Assembly: GCA_037447605.1 (NCBI GenBank)
Contig: CM074806.1
Coordinates: forward strand, 5,417-69,416
Source of the DNA: Zygnema circumcarinatum
Taxonomy: Eukaryota; Streptophyta; Zygnematophyceae; Zygnematales; Zygnemataceae
Direction of reading: 5' to 3'
Length of the DNA stretch: 64,000 nt
Below, in pieces: positions 46,257 through 58,193 of this stretch (positions are counted from its first letter, which is position 1; the number at the start of each line of letters is the position of its first letter). The position numbers and the translations under genes were made by a program. The notes under the pieces were generated by a model, which worked only from the letters and a program-made list of their open reading frames with translations, was not told where the DNA came from and ran no database searches.

Positions 46257-49200
46257 ATGTGGCGGCGGCGCTCCAGCCGAGCCAACCTCCTCCGCGAGTC
46301 GGGCCAGCTGGAGAAGCCGGCGCTCTTTGCCCTCCACATGTGCACCGCCGTTCTTGTCACCGTCAAGGTCCGTCATTTCCTGCCTACACTGCAATTAGTT
46401 GGTCGCTAGGCTTGCTTCTCATTCGTACGGCGACGTCTGCTTGCAAGTGTGGCTGGAAGGCGTCAAAACAATGCACGGCACAGTTATTGAGAATGCAGCG
46501 TATAAAAATGTAAAGGAACAATTAAGTTTTCCTATTGATATATGCCCAAGAAGTATTCTCAACGTGTATTTTCACTTGCCATGTATAGAAATGGGGATCA
46601 GATGACATGCTAATGTTCACACTGTCATGCATCTTCTTTTGCTGGTCGTAAAATCAACGCAAAGGGGGGTGGATTTGGGTCTGCACTTGCTTTTGAAAGG
46701 CAATTCACGAATAACTTTGATACTAAACGGGAAATAAAGGTTTGGACACCACACGCCCAATACGCCAAGGCGGATTTTAGTGTCAAGTAGAATCTGCATC
46801 CTGCTGAAGCCAAGTGAAAAAAATCTGGAACATGTCAACTTTTCCTCACTTTGTGCGTGAACGTGTTTACGAAAGGAGCCAGTTTTTTTTGGCGGCATGG
46901 TGTCAGGCCTATTGCATCTTTCTTGGGTGTCTGCGATAACGGGATACGATATAAGTACTACCTTTTTCTTCACGGGGTAGCAAGAAAAAGTTGACATATT
47001 CCAGTTCCGAAGTAGACAAGCTTTTCGTTCAGCTGAATGCAGTGGCATGAATTTAAACGTTTCAGTAGGAAGAAAATGGCCAAAATCCACCTGAGGAACT
47101 TGGTCTATGTGTGGCCTGCATTTTCATTTCCATTCTCAAAACTATTGGTGACGCCAACTTAAAAGTTAGGGGTTGACTACGCATGCCGATTTGAAGTGGA
47201 GCTTATTGTCTATCCCTATCATAGCTCGTTCTCCGCATGTCAATATGTTTTTGATTTTCCAAAGTAGATAGTGCAAGATGGCGGTGTCTGATGTGGCTAA
47301 GCCATTCCTTGTTGTCTGAGCAGATTGCAGCTATGGTCAGTGAAGATACACCCTTTATTGTGGCATCGCGAGGGACATTCATGGACATGTTTCTTGCAGG
47401 GGTCACTGTGAGTCTTGCCTGCTCCCTATTGATCATTCAATCCTTGTCATCCTGCAAGCTCTTCTTTGTCAGCTCTTGAGCCGTGGTAGTCAAGAGACTC
47501 AGATGATACCATACAGAACTTGTCTAGCCTGATATTGCAACCTCCTTACCCCTCTTGTCAGTTCTTTTTCGACCACGATCCTGCGTGTTCTTCTCTCAGA
47601 GTCATTTTTGCTTTTTTAGATAGTGGCTCGTAAACGTGCCGGAAAAAATCGCCCTTGGTAAGCTGCATGTAGGTGCAAATGCTGCTATTGGTTTCTGTGA
47701 CTGCTGAAACAAAAAGTTTACAACATTTGCAGCGTTGGATGTCCTGCAGAGACAAGGCGACACCGGCTTCATCTATGAAATTGACTCTTGCCTGGACTCC
47801 ATCAACCGGTCAATCCACACGGTGGGCAGACTGATTCACTGCACAATATTTTTTGCGCTCCTCAGACTTAGGGTCATTGACTGTAATGGAGAACATATGT
47901 AACTCAAAAAAAATGGTTGGAAGAGTTGGACTCTACATTTCTTGCGGACATTGCTTACACTGGAGCACGGAGGTTCACGGTTGAGTAGGCTTCTCCATTT
48001 TGTTGCTTTTGACGTGGAAAATTTGTTTTGCTTGCAGTATTACAATCTGCCATCGGTGGGGCTGGACGTCTACGATGCCCTATCAACTCCAATCCAAATC
48101 CACCTTGTAAGCTGGCTTAGACTCAAGTCTACGTTGGCACAAACGCAATACAAAGGAGTTAGCTTAACTAAGAGCAAATGGTGCTGCATTCTGCTAAGGC
48201 TCTTTCATATAGGACTTTCACCTTTGCAGGTGCATCTAAAGGAGAATCCGCGCCAAGTACTGCCTCGGCGGAACAACAGGCTTGTACAGGATTTGGAGAC
48301 GAACGAACGTAAGTTTGAGGCTGACTTACTTCGAATGGACAATATTGTTATTTTTGTCTAAATGATTTCTGCAGCAGTTTCAGTCCAACCGGGCATCAAC
48401 TCTTTGATGGTCGATGCTGCTTGAGGGTGGTAACGGGAGAATGGACTTGTGTCTCAGGATATGCGAATGTGTCTGGAAAGGGCGACGATTGGATGGCCTT
48501 GTTGGGGATCGATGCGAAATCCATGAGCAAGAAGCGAAGTTTTTTCAATTCTTTGGTAGGCTACCCACCTGACCCTCCATCTTTGCGTTTCTTCCGTTTC
48601 GAATCCAAATCTGTAAGCTGCAACCAACACTTGCTTTTTGATAGTCCTTAGGAGGCACGGTGGCGGTGCAGATTGCATGCTTCTCAAGCATTCCAGAGCC
48701 TGATTTGCAGTTTTTGCCCTGTGGGAGGCTGTCAGGTGCAGCTAGATCTGCTTTTTCAGCTGAGGACGCTCCATCGGGAGTTTGACCATGTGCAACTTTT
48801 TGACTGGGATATATGGGTATAGCTTTCTTGCCGAGCGTCTCTTTGTTAGAGCTATTGAAAAATGAGTCATGGCATTTGCAAATTAATGGGACAAACAACA
48901 TGATAGCAAGTCTGTATTTGAGGAAGAGTCTTCTGGACATGCCACACTCGGTAAACTAACATGTTTGATTAATAGTCACATCGTCAAATAAGAGGCAAGG
49001 GTACGCGCACAGCGATTGAAGGATGGTTAGAGGGAGAACCCGTATACTATTTAACAGGGAGCAAATTACTAGTATCAGTGGACGCATGCTTGACGGGAAA
49101 ATGATTCTTATTTCTTTCTTAAATAGTCGGGGCTTGAACTCTTTACCTCTGTGTAATCAGTGACGCATGCTCGCGGACTGTACTCCAGGGAAAAGAGACA

Positions 49201-51632
49201 GGATGAAGAGCGTGGGCTTTGTGAAATGGCATGCAGATCCATTACAGCTTCATTGCGCGCGGAGGGCGCATAGAGTTAACTCTTACGGTCAAGGGGTCGC
49301 ATGTCCGTTTGGGTATCTACCTCTTGCCCTGAACCTTGCAGTCTTGCGTGGCGATTCTTTCACTGGGTATAAAGGCCAACAATTGTAGCTCGCCTTCCTT
49401 TTTTGTTGCAGAAATGAGCTCTCTCCCTGCCCCTCTGAACTAGAAGGTAGCCGTAATAGTGTTGGTGACGGCGGTCGTGACGGGCCGGCGTGCAGGCTGC
49501 CTCACGGTGTGATTGAGGCGATGGGGGGGGGCGGCCTGCGAGCAGACACGAGCCTCCACTGGGAGCTGGCACTGGACGCGCTCATGGCGGCCATGGCCCT
49601 CTTCAGCCAGCTCACAGCGCACCGCTGGAAGCAGGGCCTGCTCTCTGCACCTGTGAGCGACCCCTTTGCTCCTACTGCAAAACGTTTTGAATGCCCTCTT
49701 GCTCCTCACATGGTTTGCTTGTGAGTAGAAGGGGGAGCATAGGTGACGAGGAGCAAAAATGGGGAGGTGCAGGGGGGTGGAAGCCGGTGGATACATCGCA
49801 ATGTATGGATGTTGGTGACAGCCGGCGCCGATTTGTTGATCTTGACGAGCGCTTTCCTGGATTTCAGTTAGTAATTCCTCCTGTCCGTAGCATTTGACTC
49901 TTTATGGGCATTTGTGCATTGTCTGAACTGGAAGCTTTCAGGTTGTAGTGCAATTGTATTTTTCGTTCCTACACAATCTGCTCACTTGTATTATGAGTGC
50001 AGGTTATTTCTGCAACTCCTCTGCCTGATGGGCTCTCACTCCGCCTAAGGGTGAGCGCAGGTGATTACTTACGCCTCACTGGGGAAATGCGATCTTATGA
50101 CATTTATGTCACAGGTGCACCCACCCACCCACCCACTCCTGCAAGGTGCACTGCTTTAGGTCGAGGAATTCACGATGGTCGTGTATCTCGTTCGTGTATT
50201 TGTTTACGGTCGCTTTTTTTCGAGCTAACTGTGGAAACGTGACTCTTTCTGCATAGTTTGAGCTCCTCGTGGAGCTTAGTCTTTCCATGCCCATCGGAGG
50301 AGTGTAGGCTTAAATCTCTCTCTATGAAGGCGTACGGAGTTGTCGGAGATTGCTGACCCCAGCGGGCCACCTGGGGACGATGCAGGCATGGCATGCATGC
50401 TCTCGTGGTCGAGCATCATCCAACACCTCCAGCCGGTGCAGCCCTACAATGTAAGCAAGGCGGTCACGGACAGCCAATGCCCGCCTGCCACTCTGGAGGT
50501 GATTCATTCTGAGGTTTCTTCACCAAAAGCTCCGCACTGGATGGCCCTGACCTTCTCTTTTGTACTGCCTTGCACTACAGATGCTCATTCTCGCCATGGC
50601 TCGAGGCGTGCCTGTTGTTGCAAGGTATCCGATCGCCATCATCATGAGGCCATACAATCAGCTTATCCGCTTTGCAATCTGACCGAAACTGATCATATTC
50701 CCAATGTTGACTGTGTCGGCATCGCTTAGGTTCTTGATCGGAAGCATCCCATTATTGATGGGATTTGCAGGACTGGGCATGGCTCTCTTCTCAGAACACA
50801 CGGAGAAGGTGCTCGCTTCTTTCCTATTTTACTCCACATCAAGTTAATGCTACTTTGTCGTTGCAAGTTTCAGCTTATTAACTGGCCCGATATGGATCTC
50901 ACTGAAATGTGGAGGGTTCCATTTTGATGCCCTAAGGTTCACGAATATTGATGTCCGGGAGGCTGCAGTTTTCCAGCCTGGAGAACAGTGCGGTGACTCT
51001 GTTTTCTGTGCTCAACGGGGACGTGCTGCTGGAAACTTGGCGAGAGATACGGCCGGCAGGCTTTATGGGGGATGTGTTTCTGGTGTCGTTCGTGTGCATT
51101 TTCGTATACAGCGGCCTCAATGTCTTCATCTCAATCATTCAAGATGCCTACATGAGTGCGAAGGAGGTAAGAGAGGTTGCGAACGGACACTTCTTTAATT
51201 GTAACGAGTGGAGACTGGGGGAAAGGAATTAAAGAATTGACCTCTCTGTGAATGCAGCAAACTTCAAGTGGCCCAGGTCGACAGAGTACGGGAAGCTCTG
51301 AGCGGATTCAAGACAGGGGTCCTGAGAGACAAGAGCCTCTCATGGCTGCCGACCGAGTGGACGATCGGCTAGAGGCCTTGGAAGTGCAGCTGCGGGAGAT
51401 ACTGAACCTGCAGCGGCAGGTCCTCCTCCTGTGCAGCCCTCGGCCAGCTCCTCCGCCGGACGCGGCGGAGTCTCAGACGCGTGACAGCTCGCCAGCGGCT
51501 GCCCTGCCCAGTGAGAGGGTCGTGACCGTGGAGCAGCTGAGCTTCAGCTCGTGGACGAATGCAGCCGCGGTCGGACATGAGCCTCGGCGGAACTCCGTGA
51601 AGGGGCGAGGCAAACAGCATTTGACGGAATAG
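46257..51632 (+). CDS. mucolipin/polycystin-like TRP cation channel
   Basis: A TRP channel of the TRPML/PKD group, probably on an acidic endomembrane. Exons: 46257-46367 (N-terminus, start of S1), 47324-47401, 47750-47821, 48038-48106 and 48230-48308 (luminal domain, with YYNLPSVGL), about 49546-49652 (S2, HWELALDALMAAMALF), 49773-49866 (S3, NVWMLVTAGADLLILTSAF), 49998-50050, 50340-50450 (S4), 50581-50624, 50730-50808 (S5), 50969-51166 (pore and S6), 51258-51632 (cytosolic tail with coiled coil, EALEVQLREILNLQRQVLLL). The pore loop SAVTLFSVLNGD aligns with the mucolipin filter LINGDD. S6 is VFLVSFVCIFVYSGLNVFI, then IIQDAYMSAKE. One piece after exon 1 and part of the luminal domain (48309-49545) are unresolved. 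The family call is firm; the choice of TRPML over polycystin rests on the NGD filter and the luminal pattern. Confidence 0.85.
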
Positions 51633-52787
51633 CGCGGTGCATGACTCGGGAGTTTCCGAGCTTTGCTTTCAGTTTCCAGCTTTGCATTATTATTGTTCGT
51701 CGAGAGCATCTCTTAGTCAACCAGAGTCAAGGGTTCAGCAGCGCCGGAGAAGGTGTCGGCCAGCCCGCAGCAGACAGACAGCATGTGGTGGTGGCAAGAG
51801 ACAGGAAGTGTGGTCGCAGGATAGAAACATTCCTGAGCTTGTGCGGCTCGGCCGGCCCCCTGCATTGTGAATATGATGACATGAAATGTACCATATATTG
51901 TAGTGCCTACGTACCTTCTCGTTCTCACCTTCTTCATCTGTCTGCTCCCGAGGGTCGATGGACCGCGCCTCTCTCTTTCTTTCCCCCTCTCCCTCTCCTT
52001 CCCCCTCTCCCTCTCCCTCTCCCTCTCCCTCTCCCTCTCCCTCTCCCTCTCCCTCTCCCTCTCCCTCTCCTTCTCCCTCTCCCTCTCCCTCTCCCTCTCC
52101 TCTCCCTCTCCCTCCCTCTCCTCTCCTCTCCCTCTCTCTCCTCTCCCTCTCCTCTCCCTCCCTCTCCCTCTCTCCCTCTCCCTCTCCCTCTCCCTCCCTC
52201 TCCTCTCCTCTCCCTCTCCCTCTCCCTCTTTCTTTTTTCTGTGGCCCTGTTGTGCCTCGTTCGCTCGCTCTGTGGCGGCCGCCGGACAGTGCGTGCGCGC
52301 GCCTGTCGAACCAAAGGGAAGGGCCGTGCGATATGGCGATACGGAGATATTCCGATAATACTGGGATTTCCAAATTCTGCGATATTGACGCGTTGCAATA
52401 TGTTGAGGCACACCGATATTATTGCGATACGTAGATTTGACGCGCCCTGCGGATGGCGTGCGACGGCTGCGCGCGTGCCACGTGGCGCGCGGGCGCGCCT
52501 CCGTCGACGGCCAATGGCGCGCGAGCGTCCCCCGAGACTGGCCCGAATGGCGCTGACGTGGCACTCATCTGCTGACGTGGTGCACGCAGCTGGGCAGCCG
52601 CACGATCGGACATCGACGGTCCCTCGTCGCCGCCCTTGAGCTCCCCTGAGCTAGGCCCGCGGAGGCAGGGAGAGGGAGGGAGAGTGGGAGAGAGGGAGGG
52701 GGAGAGCGAAAGGGAGAGAGAGAGAAAAAGGGAGAGGAGAGAGAGGGCGGAGAGGGAAGGTCAGACGCGGTTGCTCAGCAGGCAGCC
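51633..52787. other. intergenic between channel and KAS II genes
   Basis: It contains a CCCTCT-type polypyrimidine array (51965-52232), whose complement gives spurious Arg/Glu/Gly ORFs. GC-rich DNA (52440-52640) and a GAGAGGGA run (52671-52760) lead into the next start. No gene is seen. Confidence 0.5.
51965..52232 (+). repeat. CCCTCT polypyrimidine array
   Basis: Tandem CCCTCT hexamers with CTCCCT/CTCCTCTC variants and almost no purine on the plus strand. Confidence 0.9.
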
Positions 52788-55700
52788 ATGGCGCTCGCTG
52801 CGGCGGTGCCGCTCTGCGGGTGGCTCCTCGCCGCCTGCGTGTCCTCCGGCGTGGCGTGGCGCCTGCACGACGGCGAGGAGCCGCGGGCCGCGGTCGGGGG
52901 CGGGGGCTGCCGGCGGGCCCGGCACGCGCGCAAGCTCTCCGCGGGCTTCACCTCGCTGGGCCGGGCCCCTCCGGCCACCGCGGCCCGCGCTGGAGGCGGG
53001 CGGGCCCGCAGCCGCTGCGTTGGGATGGAGGGCGGCTGGCTGGGGACGGGCCGGCTTGGGCTTGGACTTGGGCGCACCGCGGAGGGAGGCGCTGCTGGAG
53101 TGGACGGAGGCCTTTTTCCTCTGAGCGAGCGGCCCCGCAGGGGCAGGTCGGCCAAGGCATCCGCTGGTGCGCGTCAAGGCTTGGTTGGGAAAGACGCGGA
53201 ACCGGTCGTGTCGTGGCTGCATTGCTTCATTTGCATTGCTGAAGTATCTGCACTTCACCATTTTTTAAGCTCCACTTTACCTTGTTCTGCCCTACATTAG
53301 GTTCTTTCGTCCCTTTGATGAGCATTATGCGAATACTCATGCATGCTTTTAGGCTTCATGGTTCGGATGTTTAATGCGACGGCTCCATCTTCGTTCTTTA
53401 CGCGAAATATATATTCCATTTAAGGACTCGAGCTTCTGTATTTTTCTGTCGTGGGGTTTGCGTTTCTTGACCAATAGCTCACCATACTCGGATACTTGCT
53501 CAATTCATCGTATCTTTCTTCCCTTACCTTACGTCCTTACTATTTTCTGTTCATGCGGTCTGAAAGTTTACTTGCAACCGTGTGGATATTCCTTCAATTA
53601 GCTCATTCCTCTTCCTATGTCGTTCCGTTTCTTTCTTACAACGCAGGACGAATTATGGCAGTTGCCACTGAGCCAGTAAAACAGACCACCGAAAAGCAAC
53701 AGACAGCAGTTAAGAAGCGGCGAGTTGTAGTTACAGGCATGGGCGTAGTCTCTTGCCTTGGTCAGGATCCAACTTCTCTTTATGATAACTTACTTGCCGG
53801 CACAAGTGGCATCACACAGATTGAAGGCTTTAATGCCAGTGATTATCCCACGGTAAATATTTGCTGCCATTTCCAACTGGGCATGCTAATTGTAATGTTT
53901 GTTTACAATATGGAAAGGTTTCCTCTAAACTCCCTGAACTCTTTTGGAATCATCGGCTGTGTACAGCTCACACTGTCAAAAGAAGTATAAAATTTGCACC
54001 TATGCCCCTCGCGCCTCCCGTTCTTAGGAAAATGAAGGCTCCAGCAGGCTCACTTGGCGAGAAAGGCCATGTTTCCGCTCAGATTGACTTGAAATACCTG
54101 GTATGCTGTCTGCTTGTACAGAGAATTGCAGGTGAGATTAAGGATTTCAATGTTAACGGCTACGTGAATCCTAAAATGGCTAAACGAATGGACAAATTCA
54201 TGATGTACGCGCTGACTGCCGGCAAGCGAGCCGTGGCGGATGCCGGCATGACCTCTGAAGTGCTTGCGAGACTCGACAAGAAGCAATGTGGAATTCTCAT
54301 AGGCTCCGCCATGGGAGGAATGCAGGTAGTGCCGCCTGGCAAACTGACCTTCTTCACACGCTGAGGGCAGCAAGGCCTTTTAAGATAGGAGCAGAAATCT
54401 TTTCATTATTTGGGGTCGAATTATAGCTCCCAAAACTCTGAGGCAAGCAGTGTGCCCTTGCGCTGTGTGGAGTAACGCCCCCTGTTTGTGCCCCTTCAGG
54501 TGTTCCACGATGCGCTCGAAGCCCTCACGGTCTCGTATCGAAAAATGAACCCGTTCTGCATTCCCTTCGCCACTACCAACATGGGGTCGGCCATGCTCGC
54601 AATGGACCTTGTGAGTGGCCTGAATGCTGCGCACTTCCACTGACCAACCACGCGATCGCCGACACGTTTTGTGGGGCTGCATATGTTGAGTCACGTGTAG
54701 ATGTGCGGCATTTTGGTGGAAGTGCAGTCCCCTGCCTTCGCCTGGCAGAGAGAGAATGTAATTGTGTCATTCTTGTAGTTATTAGAGAGAGAGGGAGAGA
54801 GAGAGAGAGGAGTTGTGGGCAGCTCCTGCGAGCGCGGCCCTCTCGCTGCATGTCCCGCGCTGAGGGGGTCCCCGCCCTCCTTTGCGCGCAGGGGTGGATG
54901 GGCCCCAACTACTCCATCTCCACCGCGTGCGCGACCGGCAACTACTGCCTCCTCAGCGCGGCCAACCACATCGTGCGGGGGGAAGCGGTCAGCCTCTTGG
55001 GCTCTCTGCCGTCCTCTTCTGCACGATTCTTTCGCAGTGAATTCTGTTTGCTCTTGACCGTCAACAAGGGTGGGATTTCTCTGTGACTCTTTTGATTTGC
55101 GCGCTTGTTCTGTGTTGTGTGCAGGATGTCATGCTGTCAGGAGGATCGGATGCTGCCATTATACCCGTGGGTAAGGAAACTTACGCCTGCATATGCGTCC
55201 TTGCATGGATAAGTTGACATCTGAACGTCAGCTTTATTAGCTCCATATGTGGTGCTCTGAATTACCGGTCGGAAAATTCTGATTCTGCTACCAATCTGAA
55301 GCGCGGCCATGGCTGGGTGAACTGAGGCTTGTGCATCCTTTTGTGGCAGGACTGGGCGGGTTTGTTGCTTGCCGGGCCCTCTCCAAGCGGAACGATGAGC
55401 CGGAGAAGGCCTCCAGACCGTGGGACAAGGTGCGCCCTCTGCCCTCTGCCCTCTGCCCTCTGCCCTCTGCCCTCTGCCCTCTGCCCTCTGCCCTCTGCCC
55501 TCTGCCCTCTGCCCTCTGCCCTCTGCCCTCTGCCCCCTGCCCCCTGCCTCTGCCCCCTGCCCTCTGCCCTCTGCCCTCTGCCCTCTACCCTCTGCCCTCT
55601 GCCTCTCTCTCCCTCTCCCTCTCCCTCTCCCTCTGCCCTCTCTGCCCTCTCTCTCTCTGCCCTCTGCCTCTACCTCTGCCCTCTGCCCTCTCTCTCTCTC

Positions 55701-56684
55701 CCTCTGCCCTCTCCCTCTCCCTCTCTCTCCCTCTCCCTCTCCCTCTCTCTCCCTCTGCCCTCTCCCTCTCCCTCTGCCCTCTGCCCTCTGCCCTCTGCCC
55801 TCTGCCCTCTGCCCTCTGCCCTGCCCTCTGCCCTCTGCCCTCTGCCCTCTGCCCTCTGCCCTCTGCCCTCTGCCCTCTGCCCTCTGCCCTCTGCCCTCTG
55901 CCCTCTGCCCTCTGCCCTCTGCCCTCTGCCCTCTGCCCTCTGCCCTCTGCCCTCTGCCCTCTGCCCTCTGCCCTCTGCCCTCTGCCCTCTGCCCTCTGCC
56001 CTCTGCCCTCTGCCCTCTGCCCTCTGCCCTCTGCCCTCTGCCCTCTGCCCTCTGCCCTCTGCCCTCTGCCCTCTGCCCTCTGCCCTCTGCCCTCTGCCCT
56101 CTGCCCTCTGCCCTCTGCCCTCTGCCCTCTGCCCTCTGCCCTCTGCCCTCTGCCCTCTGCCCTCTGCCCTCTGCCCTCTGCCCTCTGCCCTCTGCCCTCT
56201 GCCCTCTGCCCTCTGCCCTCTGCCCTCTGCCCTCTGCCCTCTGCCCTCTGCCCTCTGCCCTCTGCCCTCTGCCCTCTGCCCTCTGCCCTCTGCCCTCTGC
56301 CCTCTGCCCTCTGCCCTCTGCCCTCTGCCCTCTGCCCTCAGGGGCTGACTCTGAGTGGGTGCTGCTCGCGCGTGTGCAGGGCCGCGACGGGTTCGTGATG
56401 GGCGAGGGCGCGGGCGTGCTCGTGCTCGAGGAGCTCGAACACGCCAAGGTGCGCCGCCGCCGGATAATGGCCCCTGCAATATGCTTCCCCCTGCTGCTGC
56501 TGCTTGAGCAGGACGGGTGAGGGATGAGGAGGGCTGAGGAGGGCAGAGGGGTGAGGGCGCAGAGTCGCGGCGCGAGCATCTACGCGGAGTTCCTCGGGGG
56601 GAGCTTCAGCTGCGACGCGTACCACATGACGGAGCCGCACCCCGAGGGTGCGCCATCTCGCCCGCCCCTCCTACCGAACCGAAC

Positions 56685-56715
<31 letters not shown>

Positions 56716-57632
56716 AGGAGGAGGAGGAGGAGGAGGAGGTCTCACACCGCGCGCTGAGGGGTGCAGGCCATGGCGTCAGCCTCTGCATCGAGCAGGCTCT
56801 GCAGTCGAGTGGGGTTCGGAGGGAGGATGTGAACTACATCAACGCGCATGCAACCTCCACACAGGCGGGCGACTTGCAGGAGTACAAGGCCATTGTCAAG
56901 TCATTTGGTGGCAATGAGCAGGTCCGCATGCGTCACGCTGAGCCGTCCTGGGCCTTTGCATATGCACTGCACTTTAAGGTCATGCTGTTCGTGTCTTGTC
57001 CTCACGGGGCTTTCACCCGAATGTCAACGCTGGTTCTTTGCTTTTAATTCTGACAAGGGCGCAATGTGGCGAACATGTCCAGCTCAAAATCAACTCCACC
57101 AAGTCAATGATAGGCCATCTTTTGGGCGCTGCCGGCGCGGTGGAGGCCGTGGCGACAATCCAGGTGAAGGGCGCGCAGTGACTGCCGAGCAGCTTTCCGC
57201 CTTCCGTGCTGTTCCCTTGGCTGAACCCCCTGCTGACCCGGCCCGTGTGTGTGTGCGTCTCTGCAGGCCATCCGCAGCGGGTGGGTCCATCCCAACCTCA
57301 ACGTGGACAACCCCGAGGACTTGGTGGTGAGGCCTCCTCGCCCTCCGCTGTTGGCAGCACTCGTCGTCTTGAAAGATGCATGACATGCATTGCACCGTGC
57401 GTGTCCTCCGGCATTCCGAACGAACCCGGGGGCTCGCTCGCTGGATTGTGGTCTGACCAGAGGACGTGCTGGGAGGGTGTCACTGCAGGACCCGAAGCTC
57501 ATCGTGGGCCCCAAGAAAGAGAGGATGGACATAAAAGTCGCCCTCTCCAACTCCTTCGGCTTTGGAGGCCACAACTCGTCAATCCTCTTCGCACCGTATC
57601 GCGAGGAGGGGGCGGAGGCGCGCTCTGCATAG
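52788..57632 (+). CDS. KASII: 3-oxoacyl-ACP synthase II (KAS II), plastid
   Basis: KAS II elongates palmitoyl-ACP to stearoyl-ACP in the plastid. Exons: 52788-53166 (tentative, Ala/Arg/Gly-rich transit peptide), 53647-53852, 54122-54325, 54500-54610, 54892-54987, 55125-55170, 55350-55429, 56380-56448, 56563-56647, 56767-56921, 57083-57163, 57267-57326, 57489-57632. Exons 2-13 are phase-exact; from the ATG at 53655 they give 442 aa. Counting from there the catalytic triad is Cys184 (ISTACATGNYC), His324 (NYINAHATSTQAGD) and His360 (STKSMIGHLLGAAG). GGHNSSILFAPY at the end and EPHPEGHGV favour KAS II over KAS I. The plant FabF blocks RVVVTGMGVVSCLG and ASRPWDKGRDGFVMGEGAG are intact. Intron 7 carries a 0.9-kb heptamer minisatellite and intron 9 carries CAG and GGA runs. 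Confidence 0.94.
55434..56339 (+). repeat. CCCTCTG heptamer minisatellite inside KAS II intron 7
   Basis: About 110 copies of the 7-bp unit CCCTCTG. They are almost perfect from about 55770 to 56338 and from 55434 to 55600. Between these an island (about 55600-55770) degenerates to CCCTCT and CTCTCT. The array starts five bases after the donor and ends about 40 bp before the acceptor, leaving both splice sites intact. The complementary strand has GGG every 7 bp. A 7-bp unit rotates frame, so every frame stays open, giving false ORFs up to 480 aa. Confidence 0.97.
56688..56740 (+). repeat. CAG and GGA trinucleotide runs in KAS II intron 9
   Basis: About nine CAG units are followed directly by about seven AGG units, inside the intron at 56648-56766. 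They would read Gln/Arg if coding, but the flanking exons join in phase without them. Confidence 0.85.
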
Positions 57633-58193
57633 ACAGTGAACTTGAACACATGTATAATACATATATATTTTTATTCTTCGCTTCTAGGACTGGGATTTGA
57701 ACGTGTGAATAGAAACACTGAAGATTTTGAGATAGTTCAGATTTTCACTTGAAGCTCTGCTCGTGTAATGCGTGTTCGATGTCAGTTGCCAGCGACTGTG
57801 ACCAGACGCTCCATTGCCTGCCTGACTGCCTGCATGCACGACGCTCGCAAGGTCGCGGTCGCTCGCCGTGGCCGCCGCGCGGCCCCTGCCGGCGGGGGCG
57901 GCTAACTCAGAGTCAGAGTTTTGGGCGAAACAAACAAAGTGCGCGTGCATGCCTCCCCCGCTCCGTTCCGTCCCGGTCCTTGCCGCTCGGCGCCGTGTCG
58001 TTCCGTTCCGTTTCGTCCCGTTCCGCTCCGTGAACATGGGCATGGACGCGGCGGAGGTCCAGAGTGAAGGGCCGTACGGTATGGTACGGTACGGTACGGC
58101 TGCAGGCTGGCGGGCGCCCGGGCGGAGGGGGGGCGCGGCCATGGCGGGGTGAAGGCGCGAGGAGGGCAGAGAGGGGAGGGGGCGGGGGGCGCC
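57633..58193 (+). promoter_or_regulatory. short intergenic with GC-rich NAD kinase promoter region
   Basis: Only 561 bp separate KAS II stop and the NAD kinase start. The first about 150 bp are AT-richer (KAS II 3' UTR). From 57840 it is GC-rich, with CCGTT/CCGTC tandems (57960-58032) and GGTACGGTAC repeats (58077-58098). Confidence 0.45.

Noticed and set aside
46399-46605. Frame with VWLEGVKTMHG in the channel gene
   Set aside because: Requires a phase-1 upstream exon and has no donor; probably intronic.
48421-48651. 77-codon frame in the channel gene luminal region
   Set aside because: Phase does not fit the preceding exon (48230-48308) and no family motif is present; left unresolved rather than called an exon.
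51713-52564. Arg/Glu/Gly-rich minus-strand proteins
   Set aside because: Complement of the CCCTCT array.
55137-56579. 480-aa minus-strand frame and several 270-366-aa plus-strand frames
   Set aside because: They are produced by the stop-free CCCTCTG heptamer, which keeps all frames open. The real KAS II exons flank it and join in phase without it.
57660-57710. tRNA-like GGGATTTGAACG word
   Set aside because: No matching acceptor stem or anticodon arm at the right spacing.
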